A program made the translations under genes and the position numbers. Below, piece after piece: positions 44,173 through 52,498 of a stretch of DNA of 59,707 nt; position 1 is the first letter of the stretch, and each line of letters starts with the position of its first letter. The notes under the pieces are model-generated. The model was not told the DNA's origin. It saw nothing but the letters and a program-made list of their open reading frames with translations, and made no database searches. The stretch covers positions 1 to 59,707 of the forward strand of contig JAMPAG010000007.1 of NCBI GenBank assembly GCA_023667365.1, in the 5' to 3' direction. This stretch comes from a bacterium. Lineage in GTDB: Bacteria; Bacillota; Clostridia; Lachnospirales; Lachnospiraceae.

Positions 44173-45285
44173 ATGAGAGAGCAGAAAGTGATCACAGAAC
44201 ATGTATATGAGGCGTTTCAAAAAATTGCGAAGGATCAGAATCTGTCAGCAATCCTTTTGATCTGTGGAAAGCATGTTGTGAAGACGTCGATAGGGCAGTG
44301 CTTTGCCAAGGACGGTCATGTCGCTGCAGTATTTCAGGAATTCGAGCCAAATCCATCTTATGAAAGCGTCGTCCGGGCGGTATCCTGTTTCAAGGAGCAC
44401 CGGTGCGACGCAGTGATGGCGGTCGGCGGTGGAAGTGCAATGGACGTTGGAAAATGCGTGAAGGCGTTTGCAAACATGGATCCTGTGGTGAATTTCTTGC
44501 AGCAAACGATTGTGCCAAACGACATTCCGTATTTTGCGATGCCGACAACGGCGGGGACAGGGAGCGAGGCAACAAGCTTTGCGGTCATTTATTATGAAGG
44601 TGAGAAGCAGTCTATTGGTGATCCGTCCTGCATTCCCGATGTTGTATTTTTAGAAAGCTCCATTCTGGCGACGCTGCCGCCTGACCAAAAAAAGGCAACG
44701 ATGCTGGATGCCATATGCCACTGTGTAGAGTCGTTCTGGGCAGTAAATGCCACGAAAGAGAGCCGGGAATATGCAGGAGAAGCACTGAGAACAATATTGG
44801 ACCATTATAAGTCTTATCTTGCAGGGGATGTGAAAGCGGCGAAGCAGATGCTGTCAGCATCCTATTGTGCGGGAAAAGCGATCAATATATCAAAAACGAC
44901 AGCGGCTCATGCAATGAGTTATAAGCTGACGAAACGATATGGGATTCCTCATGGACAGGCGGCTGCATTAAATCTGGCGCCGGTATGGGAGCAAACGCTG
45001 ATACAGGCAGGGCGGAAAAGGGATAAGATGCTTTTGGAATGCTTAGACCAGCTTGCGAAGCTGTGGGGATGCAGCTCTGCAAAGGAGGCGGTTCATTCGT
45101 ACCAGGGACTTTTGAAGGAATTGGATATGCAGATTCTGGTGCCGATCAGGAAAGAAGATTTGGGAATGCTGACGGAATCTGTGAATGAAGAAAGAATGAA
45201 GAATCATCCGGTTCCTTTCTCGCAGGATACTATTAGAGGAATTTATGCCATGCTGTCAGAGAATCTCTGTGATAGAGGTCTATAA
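44173..45285 (+). CDS. Iron-containing alcohol dehydrogenase, probable phosphonoacetaldehyde reductase
   Basis: A protein of about 370 residues of the group III alcohol dehydrogenase family. AVGGGSAMDVGKC binds NAD(P), PTTAGTGSEATSFAV follows, and metal ligands are expected in DAICHCVESFW and RYGIPHGQAAAL. Located between PEP mutase and phosphonopyruvate decarboxylase it most likely reduces phosphonoacetaldehyde to 2-hydroxyethylphosphonate, as PhpC-type enzymes do. No 2-aminoethylphosphonate transaminase is present, which supports a hydroxyl end product. The ATG at 44173 has AGGAGG 13 nt upstream; a longer start at 44065 would add unrelated sequence. Confidence 0.85.
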   Translation: MREQKVITEHVYEAFQKIAKDQNLSAILLICGKHVVKTSIGQCFAKDGHVAAVFQEFEPNPSYESVVRAVSCFKEHRCDAVMAVGGGSAMDVGKCVKAFANMDPVVNFLQQTIVPNDIPYFAMPTTAGTGSEATSFAVIYYEGEKQSIGDPSCIPDVVFLESSILATLPPDQKKATMLDAICHCVESFWAVNATKESREYAGEALRTILDHYKSYLAGDVKAAKQMLSASYCAGKAINISKTTAAHAMSYKLTKRYGIPHGQAAALNLAPVWEQTLIQAGRKRDKMLLECLDQLAKLWGCSSAKEAVHSYQGLLKELDMQILVPIRKEDLGMLTESVNEERMKNHPVPFSQDTIRGIYAMLSENLCDRGL

Positions 45286-45310
45286 ATTTATAATACGAGG
45301 AAAATGTGGG

Positions 45311-46432
45311 ATGAAAACCAGTGAACTGTTTGACATCATAAAAAAGGATTTTTATACCGGGGTTCCGGATTCTCAGTTAAAAGAATTGTGCAATGAATTG
45401 ATGCGAAAAAAAGGAATCGGGAAACACCATGTGATCGCGGCAAATGAGGGCAACTGTGTAGGGTTGGCGGCGGGGTACTATCTTGCGACAGGGGAGGTTC
45501 CGGTCGTTTATCTGCAAAACAGTGGTTTGGGAAACATTGTAAACCCGGCAGCGTCCCTGTTGCATCCGAAGGTGTATGGCATTCCCTGCATTTTTATTGT
45601 TGGATGGCGGGGAGAACCCGGAGTACATGACGAGCCGCAACATATTTATCAGGGTGAGATTACAGAGACATTGTTCCGCGATCTTGATATGGAATACATG
45701 GTCATTTCACAGGAAACAACGCCGGAAGAGATCAAGGATGCCATGGAAAAATTTAACAGATCACTGGCACAGGGAAAAAGCGTGGCATTTCTTGTAAAGA
45801 AGGCAGCATTTGAGACGGGGGATAAGCCTGATTACCGGAACGGAAACCGATTAGTAAGGGAAGATGTTATAGAGAAAATTGTGGATGCAGCGGGGGACGG
45901 TGTAATCGTATCAACAACCGGAAAAGCGTCGCGGGAGCTGTTTGAGATAAGGGAACGGAAGGGGCAGGGACATCATCGGGATTTTTTGACAGTTGGCTCC
46001 ATGGGGCATAGTTCATCGGTTGCATTGGGAATTGCGATGAATAAACCACATACAAGAGTCTGGTGTATAGACGGTGACGGTGCAGCACTCATGCATATGG
46101 GTGCGATGGCACTGATAGGAACAAATAAGCCGGATAACATGGTGCATATCCTGATCAACAATGAGTCACATGAGACGGTCGGGGGGATGCCAACGGTCGG
46201 AGGAAGCATTGATTTTGTCCAAATTGCAAAGGGATGTGGTTATCCTATACAAATGTCTGTTTGTAATGAGGAAGAACTGGCAGCGGCTTTATCGGAAGCA
46301 AAATCAGGTGGGGAATTGATGTTTATTGAAGTGAAATGTAAGATAAGTTCGCGGACGGATTTAGGACGGCCGACAACGACGGCGCAGGAAAATAAAGAAC
46401 ATTTTATGAATTATTTAAGACAGTGTACCTGA
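45311..46432 (+). CDS. Phosphonopyruvate decarboxylase
   Basis: A 373-residue ThDP enzyme. FYTGVPDSQLKELC opens the Pyr domain, ANEGNCVGLAAGYYLATG has the cofactor Glu, and GEPGVHDEPQH is the substrate loop. The PP domain has GSMGHSSSVALGIA, then DGDGAALMHMGAMA to NNESHETVGG, the ThDP-diphosphate and magnesium motif. It decarboxylates phosphonopyruvate to phosphonoacetaldehyde and pulls the unfavourable mutase reaction forward. It belongs with sulfopyruvate/phosphonopyruvate decarboxylases (Ppd, Fom2), and the PEP mutase nearby decides for phosphonate. The start follows a weak AGGAAAA site. Confidence 0.92.
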   Translation: MKTSELFDIIKKDFYTGVPDSQLKELCNELMRKKGIGKHHVIAANEGNCVGLAAGYYLATGEVPVVYLQNSGLGNIVNPAASLLHPKVYGIPCIFIVGWRGEPGVHDEPQHIYQGEITETLFRDLDMEYMVISQETTPEEIKDAMEKFNRSLAQGKSVAFLVKKAAFETGDKPDYRNGNRLVREDVIEKIVDAAGDGVIVSTTGKASRELFEIRERKGQGHHRDFLTVGSMGHSSSVALGIAMNKPHTRVWCIDGDGAALMHMGAMALIGTNKPDNMVHILINNESHETVGGMPTVGGSIDFVQIAKGCGYPIQMSVCNEEELAAALSEAKSGGELMFIEVKCKISSRTDLGRPTTTAQENKEHFMNYLRQCT

Positions 46433-46493
46433 CTGTCTGACCGGATAACGGATATTTTGAAGGACAACAGATATACCGGAAGGATATTTGCAG

Positions 46494-47207
46494 ATGAAAG
46501 CATTGATATTGAACTCAGGCATGGGTTCCAGAATGGGGGAGGAGACCCGGGATCATCCCAAATGTATGACGCGTCTGAACGGTGAGGATACCATATTAAG
46601 CAGGCAGCTGCGTCAGCTTTACAAAGCAGGAATCCGTGATGTGGTGATGACAACTGGGTATGACAGTGATATTTTGGTGGAATATACGAACCGGATCGCG
46701 GCGGATATGGATATGACCTATGTAGAAAATAAAAGGTATGATATTACAAATTATATTTATTCCATTTATTTGGCAGAGTGCCAGCTGAGGGATGATATAT
46801 TGCTGTTACACGGGGATCTGGTGTTTGCAGATTCTGTATTAGAAGAGGTTTTGGCGGCGAAAGCAAGCTGTATGGTAGTGGATTCGACAAAAGAGCTTCC
46901 GGAAAAGGATTTTAAGGCAGTCATATCTGATGGAAGAATTCTGAAAGTGGGAATTGAGTTCTTTGAACATGCAGTTGCTGCGCAGCCTTTCTACAAAATC
47001 CTAAAAAACGACTGGATTGTCTGGCTGGATGAGATTGGGAAATTCTGTAAGCGGGATCAGGTGCGGTGTTATGCCGAGGCAGCTTTTAACGAGGTATCTG
47101 ACAGATGTATGATAACGCCGCTTGACGCAAAAGGGACACTTTGCGGGGAAATTGACACGATGGAAGACAGGGAGAGAATGGTTTCTGCATTGTTAAAAGA
47201 GGCATGA
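46494..47207 (+). CDS. LicC/PntC-like NTP:phosphonate (phosphocholine-type) cytidylyltransferase
   Basis: A protein of about 237 residues. MKALILNSGMGSRMG is the nucleotide-binding loop, then DHPKCMTRLNG with the activating Lys, and DILLLHGDLVFA with the metal Asp. The end, CGEIDTMEDRERM, is like LicC and the phosphonate-specific CMP transferase PntC. It probably joins CTP to 2-hydroxyethylphosphonate to give CDP-linked headgroup. The ATG at 46494 follows GGAAGGATA; an upstream TTG is less likely. A CysC-like kinase gene follows 81 bp later. Confidence 0.8.
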   Translation: MKALILNSGMGSRMGEETRDHPKCMTRLNGEDTILSRQLRQLYKAGIRDVVMTTGYDSDILVEYTNRIAADMDMTYVENKRYDITNYIYSIYLAECQLRDDILLLHGDLVFADSVLEEVLAAKASCMVVDSTKELPEKDFKAVISDGRILKVGIEFFEHAVAAQPFYKILKNDWIVWLDEIGKFCKRDQVRCYAEAAFNEVSDRCMITPLDAKGTLCGEIDTMEDRERMVSALLKEA

Positions 47208-47288
47208 TCAGCGTGAAGCATTTGGCGGTATTCCGCATCAATTGTGCAGTATTTTCACGCGGTAGTGATATAAGGAGAGGATAAAAAT

Positions 47289-47801
47289 ATGGATCAGGGA
47301 ACAACATATTGGATCACAGGACTTTCGGGGGCGGGAAAGACAACAATTGGAAAGCGTTTATATCAGTATATATTACAGAGAAAGAGGAATGTCGTATTTT
47401 TGGACGGGGATATTCTGCGTCAGGTATATCAGGCAGGGGACTATACGTTAGAGGGACGTAAAAAGCTGGCATATCAGCATGGGAGACTGTGCAGAATGCT
47501 GAACCAGCAGGGGATTGATGTTGTCATCTGTGTGATCGCCATGTTTGATGAATGCCGGAAATGGAACAGGATGGAAATACCGGATTATCGGGAAATTTAT
47601 TTGAAAGTGCCGATTGAAGAGCTGATCCAGAGAGATCAGAAGCAACTGTATTCCAGAGCGCTTAGGAATGAAGTAGAGAACGTGATGGGAATCAATATGG
47701 ATTTTGAAGAACCCAAACAGCCGGATATTGTAATCGAGAATTATGGCGAAAACAAACCGGAGGCAGTACTGGAGATGCTGGTGGAAGAGTTGGGACTATA
47801 A
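47289..47801 (+). CDS. CysC-like kinase (adenylylsulfate kinase family), likely not for APS
   Basis: A 170-residue P-loop kinase. The Walker A GLSGAGKTT lies at 11-19, FLDGDILRQVYQ is the APS-kinase-like second motif, and AMFDECRKWNR replaces the usual APS-kinase segment after the strand IDVVICVI. There are no sulfate adenylyltransferase genes nearby. In Campylobacter capsule loci a CysC-like kinase beside a cytidylyltransferase phosphorylates the CDP-linked phosphoramidate rather than APS. By analogy this enzyme may phosphorylate the CDP-phosphonate made by the upstream gene. That is inference. AAGGAGAGG precedes the ATG. Confidence 0.8.
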   Translation: MDQGTTYWITGLSGAGKTTIGKRLYQYILQRKRNVVFLDGDILRQVYQAGDYTLEGRKKLAYQHGRLCRMLNQQGIDVVICVIAMFDECRKWNRMEIPDYREIYLKVPIEELIQRDQKQLYSRALRNEVENVMGINMDFEEPKQPDIVIENYGENKPEAVLEMLVEELGL

Positions 47802-48139
47802 AGCGGGGGTTCTAAGCGGTTTGCAGAGATTGTGTGTAGTGGTTAGCCAGAAAGTAAAAATATTTTCCGTTCAAGGTTAGGATTTTTAGGGAATCCTGCT
47901 GATCATACTTTGCCAAATTGCAGAACAGTACCATTTGTTATTGATCAAGATGCCATGTAGGGAATTGGTCTCATATGCGCAGTACGTCGCCGAGGCGGAA
48001 TCAGAGGAGATGCGTAGGGATATGATGGGAAGATTAAAGGTTCTCGCCATATCTTGACGGGCTGATTAGGAATTAATCTTGCAGATGCTGTTTGCGTGCA
48101 TCTGAATGGGATATTGCAGGCATTAGGAGGGAAATGCGA
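47802..48139 (+). other. Spacer with a possible gene remnant
   Basis: No intact gene. Between about 47880 and 48057 two frames carry protein-like stretches that switch at a stop near 47959: one reads LPNCRTVPFVIDQDAM, the other MPCRELVSYAQYVAEAESEE to a TGA at 48055. This is consistent with a decayed reading frame, but I cannot name the parent. Confidence 0.35.
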
Positions 48140-49192
48140 ATGTTTTTAAGTATTTGTATCTTTGCGTATAATCAGATTCGGATATTACAGGAAAATATTT
48201 CTGAGATTGTGAAATATCAGGGAAACGATATAGAGATCGTTGTCAGTGATAATTGTTCTACAGATCCGATTAAAGAAATGCTCCTTGATTTTCATGACCC
48301 ACGAATCAAGTATTATAGAACATCCGAGAACAATGGGATTGACGGGAATATATTGAATGCGCTTCGTTTATGTAAAGGAGAGTATATTTTCCTTTTTCGG
48401 ACAAAGGACAGCATTATCGCAGAAAAGATTGACGATGTGATCAGAATAATAAAAGCGCACCCTCTCGCCGCATACTTTTTGTTTTCTGCAAAAGATGAAC
48501 AGAATAGAGTCAGAATGAAGTTGCAAAATAAAGTTTATTTGCGGGGAAAGGATGCCCAAAGAGCGCATAATATTTTGCTGATCCATCCGAGTGGACAGGT
48601 TTATAAACGTTCTTGTCTGCGAGTGGATTTATACGAAAAGTATATCAATAAACACTTTGCAAAACCAATCAGTAATGTTGCACATCAGCTTGTTCGTATG
48701 GATTTAACAGTACAAGGAGATTTTGTAACATCATCTTGCACGGCTTGGCGATGGGCTAATACGTTCCAGGCAAAAGAAAAGCCGGTTTATACGACAGGCA
48801 ACAGTATAAGTTTTTATGCACCATGTTATCAATACCTGTGTTATAAATGTGAGATAGATTTTGTGGACAGGGAGCTTTCGGGCAAAGAGTCAGAGGGTCT
48901 GCTGAAATGTCTGATAGAACGTTATATCCGGATTATTACCGTTCTGTATATGAAAAGAAATCGCAATGAAGCGATGCATACGTACTATCATACAAAGCCA
49001 ATACCATTTAATCCCTATAGGGAACTGCTCAGTTTTTCTAAACAGACGCTGGGTATCATACGGGCAATGAATTATGAGGGAAAATCCGAGTTAAGACAGT
49101 GCCTGGCGCGCCAAATATGTAGGGTGGGGTTCAAAGAGATTCCTCAAATGTATCGAACGCAGATTAGGGATGAAAAACGGAAGAAAAGATAA
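48140..49192 (+). CDS. Family 2 glycosyltransferase
   Basis: A protein of about 350 residues. LSICIFAYNQIRILQENI and VVSDNCSTDPIKEML form the GT-A nucleotide site. The usual DXD position reads LFRTKDSI, so metal binding is uncertain. The middle (LIHPSGQVYKRSCLR) matches the acceptor side. AGGAGG at 48125-48130 is best placed for the ATG at 48140; an in-frame ATG at 48134 is too close. It may add the sugar carrying the phosphonate, or the phosphonate linkage partner. Confidence 0.75.
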   Translation: MFLSICIFAYNQIRILQENISEIVKYQGNDIEIVVSDNCSTDPIKEMLLDFHDPRIKYYRTSENNGIDGNILNALRLCKGEYIFLFRTKDSIIAEKIDDVIRIIKAHPLAAYFLFSAKDEQNRVRMKLQNKVYLRGKDAQRAHNILLIHPSGQVYKRSCLRVDLYEKYINKHFAKPISNVAHQLVRMDLTVQGDFVTSSCTAWRWANTFQAKEKPVYTTGNSISFYAPCYQYLCYKCEIDFVDRELSGKESEGLLKCLIERYIRIITVLYMKRNRNEAMHTYYHTKPIPFNPYRELLSFSKQTLGIIRAMNYEGKSELRQCLARQICRVGFKEIPQMYRTQIRDEKRKKR

Positions 49193-49221
49193 AAGCCGGA
49201 CAGAGTTTGATTGGAGCGATT

Positions 49222-50480
49222 ATGAACACAGTGGTACTTGGCGCAGGAATTGCGGGGCTGGGATATTTGCACCGCTTTGCAAATCATGAAAATGTTCGTG
49301 TATATGAAAAAGATGACCGGCCGGGCGGACTGTGCAGGTCTTTTCGGATAAACGGATTTACATTTGATTCAGCAGTGCATTTATCGTTTACCGGATCAGA
49401 GGCGGTAAGAGAAGTATTTGACAGGATACAATATGTAAGCCACGAACCGCAGGCGTATAATTTTTATGAGGGAAAATACATCAAACATCCGGTCATCAAT
49501 AATCTAGTATGTTTTGCTCCGGAGCAGAGGTGTGAATATATAGAGTCTTTTTTAGAGAGAAAGAGAGAGAGAACGATCGCAAATTACGGAGACTGGCTAT
49601 CAGGGTCCTATGGAGAAGCGATCAGACGGGACTTTTATGACAAATATACAAGAAAATATTGGAGGATGGGGGCGGATGCCTTATCGACGGCATGGGTCGG
49701 AACCCGGTTACAGAACCCTGATATTCATAAGATCCTGATGGGTGCCTTCGCACCGGGAATCGGAACGGACTATTATGCAAAAGAAATGCGTTACCCATCT
49801 GGGGGGGGTATGAATCATTTTTGAATCCGCTGATCCGCATAGATCATATCGCCTGTAATAAAGAAGCTGTCCGGATTGATACGGAAAAAAGACAGGTTTC
49901 CTTTCGGGATGGTGATTGTGTTACATATGACAAACTTGTCAGCTCATTGCCGCTCTGTCAGATGCCTGAAATAGTAGAAGATGTACCAAAACCCGTCAAA
50001 GAAGCGGCAAAAAGACTGAAATATACAAAGGTCAGTATTGTGTCCATTGGTTTTCATAAGCCGGATATTGCGAGGCATTTGTGGATGTATATTTACGATA
50101 CGGATATTATGGCGGCGAGGATCAATAGTCCTGGAATCAAATCTCCAAATAATGTTCCGCATGGATGTAGTTCCTTGCAGTTTGAAATCTACCATGGAAA
50201 CTGGGAAGAAGTAAGTCGTGATGAAGTTGTTGACAACACACTGTATGCCCTTAGGAAAATGAAGGTTTGCCGTGAGGAAGATATTGAGTTTGTTGATTAC
50301 AGACAGCTTCCTTTTGGAAATGTGATTTTTTATGTCGGGATGGAGCAGGATCGAAAAATAGTCAGGGACTATCTGCGTGAAGCGGGGATTCATCTAATCG
50401 GAAGATTTGGAGAGTGGGATTATCTGTGGTCGGATCAGAGTTTGCTGAGTGGAATGGGTTACACAAAAGAACTATCTTAA
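49222..50480 (+). pseudogene. UDP-galactopyranose-mutase-like FAD oxidoreductase, frame broken at a G8 tract
   Basis: Two frames form one protein of about 420 residues. The first (49222-49824) begins VVLGAGIAGLGYLHRF, an FAD-binding loop, with EKDDRPGGLCRSF, DSAVHLSFTG and YTRKYWRM, and stops just after YPSGGG. The second (49821-50480) continues with FLNPLIRID, VSSLPLCQMP, SIVSIGFHK and the C-terminal FAD-contact region GRFGEWDYLWSDQSLLSG. The break is at eight consecutive G (49801-49808); one more G, or two fewer, would restore a single frame through YESFLNPLI. It may be a phase-variable contingency gene, a true pseudogene or a sequencing error. Confidence 0.8.
49801..49808 (+). repeat. Homopolymeric G8 tract at the frameshift
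   Basis: Eight consecutive G after TTACCCATCT and before TATGAATC. Its length decides whether the UGM-like protein is full length (6 or 9 G) or truncated (8 G, as here). Confidence 0.9.
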
Positions 50481-50769
50481 AATCAGCGCAGATTTGAAGC
50501 TTTACAGTATACTATCACCATTTTAGCCATAATAAGAAAGGTAGGAATGACAGGCGTTACCGGTTTTCTGACGGTATCAAAGATGAAGGCTGTAATCTTA
50601 GCAGGAGAAATGGTACAAGGATCGGGCGGATTCAAAAATGCGTTGGATATAATCGGAGGACTGCGGGCATGCAGACGGCAGCCAGATATGCGTAGCCTGA
50701 AAGAGTTCGGTTCTTTGCAGAACGCCACTGCGATACCGGCATAGCATATTAAGGAGAGGATTGTTGTCG

Positions 50770-50791
50770 GGAGCCGGAGTCCTCCGGCTCC
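50770..50791. repeat. Perfect inverted repeat at the island boundary
   Basis: GGAGCCGGAG and CTCCGGCTCC with a 2-nt centre. No T run follows, so it is probably a protein-binding or boundary element rather than a terminator. Confidence 0.5.
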
Positions 50792-50936
50792 GCATACGAA
50801 ACCAGATGCAGCGCCTCGAGAAGTAAAAATACCGAAAAATATCGGAATATGCACGCAATATTCATGAAAATACCGTAAAAAACCGGGATCGAGCGCACGG
50901 GGAATTGTGAAAATTCCACAAAGAATGAAAAGGCAA

Positions 50937-50965
50937 TTGTATAAAGTATAAATATTTGATACAAT
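50937..50965 (+). promoter_or_regulatory. Probable sigma-A promoter of the TPR-RADAR-like operon
   Basis: TTGTAT (50937-50942), a 17-bp spacer and TACAAT (50960-50965), in an AT-rich patch, followed by a leader of about 185 nt before the TPR gene. Confidence 0.6.
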
Positions 50966-51155
50966 AAAAAGGAAGTTTCTGTCTTGCGGCGGCGTATGGA
51001 ACGCCCGGGTAACGGCATCATTTCGAATCAAGCGGTTCATCGTGAAGCGAGAATCGTTGCTCATGCGTACGCAGTCAAGACGAGAGAGCTCAAACTGACA
51101 ACAGCCATCGGGTGTTCAGGAAAGCCCGGATTGTTAGGGGGGAAATGTTCACGGA

Positions 51156-52433
51156 ATGGGGAATATAGAATCAATACTACTGACCTACGATAATCCGGAG
51201 CGGGTAGATTATCAGTTTTTTGCAGAGTTTCTCAGGCTGGCAGGAATTTATGTATGCGAGGATTGCAGGACGGAAGCGGCGAAGAACGTGCGCTGGGACG
51301 AGGGAATATTTTCGGCCGTTTATGTGATCGAAAAGCAAGCGACACATGCAGGAAAACTCAACCGGCGGCGGAAAGTGTCAAAGCTGAACAGTCTGGCGGA
51401 CAATCTGCATTCACAGACAGGGGCGTCTGCGTTTTATGACTGTTGGTATGATATAGCAAAGGTATACCTTACTTACGACCTGTTGCAGGCCGGCGTCACA
51501 ATGCAGTATTTTCGAACGAAAGTGCCAACTAAGAACAAAGCGACCATCAGGAAGGTGGGAGATTTGTTTGAGAGGGCGGCGGATGCGTTTGTGCGGCTTG
51601 TAAAGGAGAACCCGTGGTATATGAATAATCAGTATATCCGGTATGCGAAGCTTTACTGCAAGCAGAAGGCGAATCTGGCGCGCTATTTCTGCGGGGAACC
51701 GGTGGTTTATTATGTCGATGATTTGGGCGCGGAGGGAATGGCGCTGTTACAGCGGTTCCCGGAATTTTCTAATGCGTGGGCGCTGCTCGGATTCGTATAT
51801 GAAATATCCGCGGATCACGTAAAGGATACCGTGGATGCGTTTCAGAGAGCCATTCAGATGGAGGGAGCAAAGCCCTACGTTTCCAGCATTTACTATTGGC
51901 TTGGAAAGCGGTGTGAGGAATATAGTTATCTCAGGACTCAGGTGTATGATTTTTATGAGAAAGCCTATCGTTTGATGCCCAAATACCGCAATGTCTATAA
52001 GGTAGCAAACTGGTATATGCAGAAAAAGGATTGGAAAAACGCAATTCTGTATTATCAGAACTGTCTTACTTTTTTGGACGCAAGAGGAGATTATCAGGAT
52101 CCGCTGGAACAGGAATATTGTTTCAAAGTGAATATTCATATCTGTTATTGTTTTATGCAGCAGAAAGAATATGCAGCGGCAATTCCCTATGCTGAAAAGG
52201 CATTGTGGCTGAGACAAAAACTGGAACAGGCACTGGAAAACAAGGGGAAGCCTGGTTCTTTAACAAGATTTTATTATGATATGTACAATGCAGAACATGC
52301 GGAAGCGTGTATTGCAATTGAACTGGACCGGATGCAGGATGCACAGGTCAATACGTATCTGGCAAAAGCGTATCAGGAGATCAACAAACCGGAAGAAGCA
52401 AAGAGATATTTGGATCAAGTGTTGCCAGAGTAA
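51156..52433 (+). CDS. TPR-repeat protein associated with the RADAR-like genes
   Basis: A 425-residue soluble protein. Residues about 1-70 (ESILLTYDNPERVDYQFFAEFLRLAGIYVCED) form an alpha/beta start that loosely recalls TIR-like folds; I see no catalytic Glu to support that. From about 130 to 420 it is helical with TPR-like units: FERAADAFVRLVKENPWY, FSNAWALLGFVYE, YYWLGKRCEEYS, KDWKNAILYYQNCLTFL, EYAAAIPYAEKALWL and EEAKRYLDQVL. TPR proteins mediate protein contacts, often sensing in defence loci. It ends 65 bp before the ATPase gene with a weak hairpin between. A functional link is inferred from shared strand and spacing. Confidence 0.75.
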   Translation: MGNIESILLTYDNPERVDYQFFAEFLRLAGIYVCEDCRTEAAKNVRWDEGIFSAVYVIEKQATHAGKLNRRRKVSKLNSLADNLHSQTGASAFYDCWYDIAKVYLTYDLLQAGVTMQYFRTKVPTKNKATIRKVGDLFERAADAFVRLVKENPWYMNNQYIRYAKLYCKQKANLARYFCGEPVVYYVDDLGAEGMALLQRFPEFSNAWALLGFVYEISADHVKDTVDAFQRAIQMEGAKPYVSSIYYWLGKRCEEYSYLRTQVYDFYEKAYRLMPKYRNVYKVANWYMQKKDWKNAILYYQNCLTFLDARGDYQDPLEQEYCFKVNIHICYCFMQQKEYAAAIPYAEKALWLRQKLEQALENKGKPGSLTRFYYDMYNAEHAEACIAIELDRMQDAQVNTYLAKAYQEINKPEEAKRYLDQVLPE

Positions 52434-52438
52434 AAAAG

Positions 52439-52473
52439 AGCACATTCTGAAGCGATTCGGCAATGTGCTTTTA
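52439..52473 (+). terminator. Weak terminator-like hairpin between TPR and ATPase genes
   Basis: An 8-bp stem AGCACATT (52439-52446) with AATGTGCT (52462-52469) encloses a second 5-bp stem and is followed by TTTAAT. Read-through would connect the genes while lowering ATPase expression. Confidence 0.5.
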
Positions 52474-52498
52474 ATCTGCCGATAAGGAGGACGAGAAT

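Larger units (their letters stand above)
50481..51155. other. 675-bp intergenic region before the defence-like island
   Basis: No convincing gene. It contains a perfect 10-bp inverted repeat at 50770-50791 and a promoter at 50937-50965. A GC-rich leader of about 180 nt runs to the TPR gene, with GGGGGG 13 nt before its start. Short open frames lack ribosome binding sites. The leader could be a structured RNA, but I cannot match it to a known class. Confidence 0.5.

Noticed and set aside
47289..47801. True adenylylsulfate kinase for sulfate assimilation
   Set aside because: There are no sulfate adenylyltransferase or PAPS-using genes nearby, and the neighbours are phosphonate and cytidylyltransferase genes.
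50547..50744. 65-codon plus-strand frame in the boundary region
   Set aside because: No ribosome binding site at a useful distance, no recognised motif, and composition typical of spacer.
51156..51370. TIR domain at the start of the TPR protein
   Set aside because: The order of strands is only loosely similar and no catalytic Glu motif is visible.
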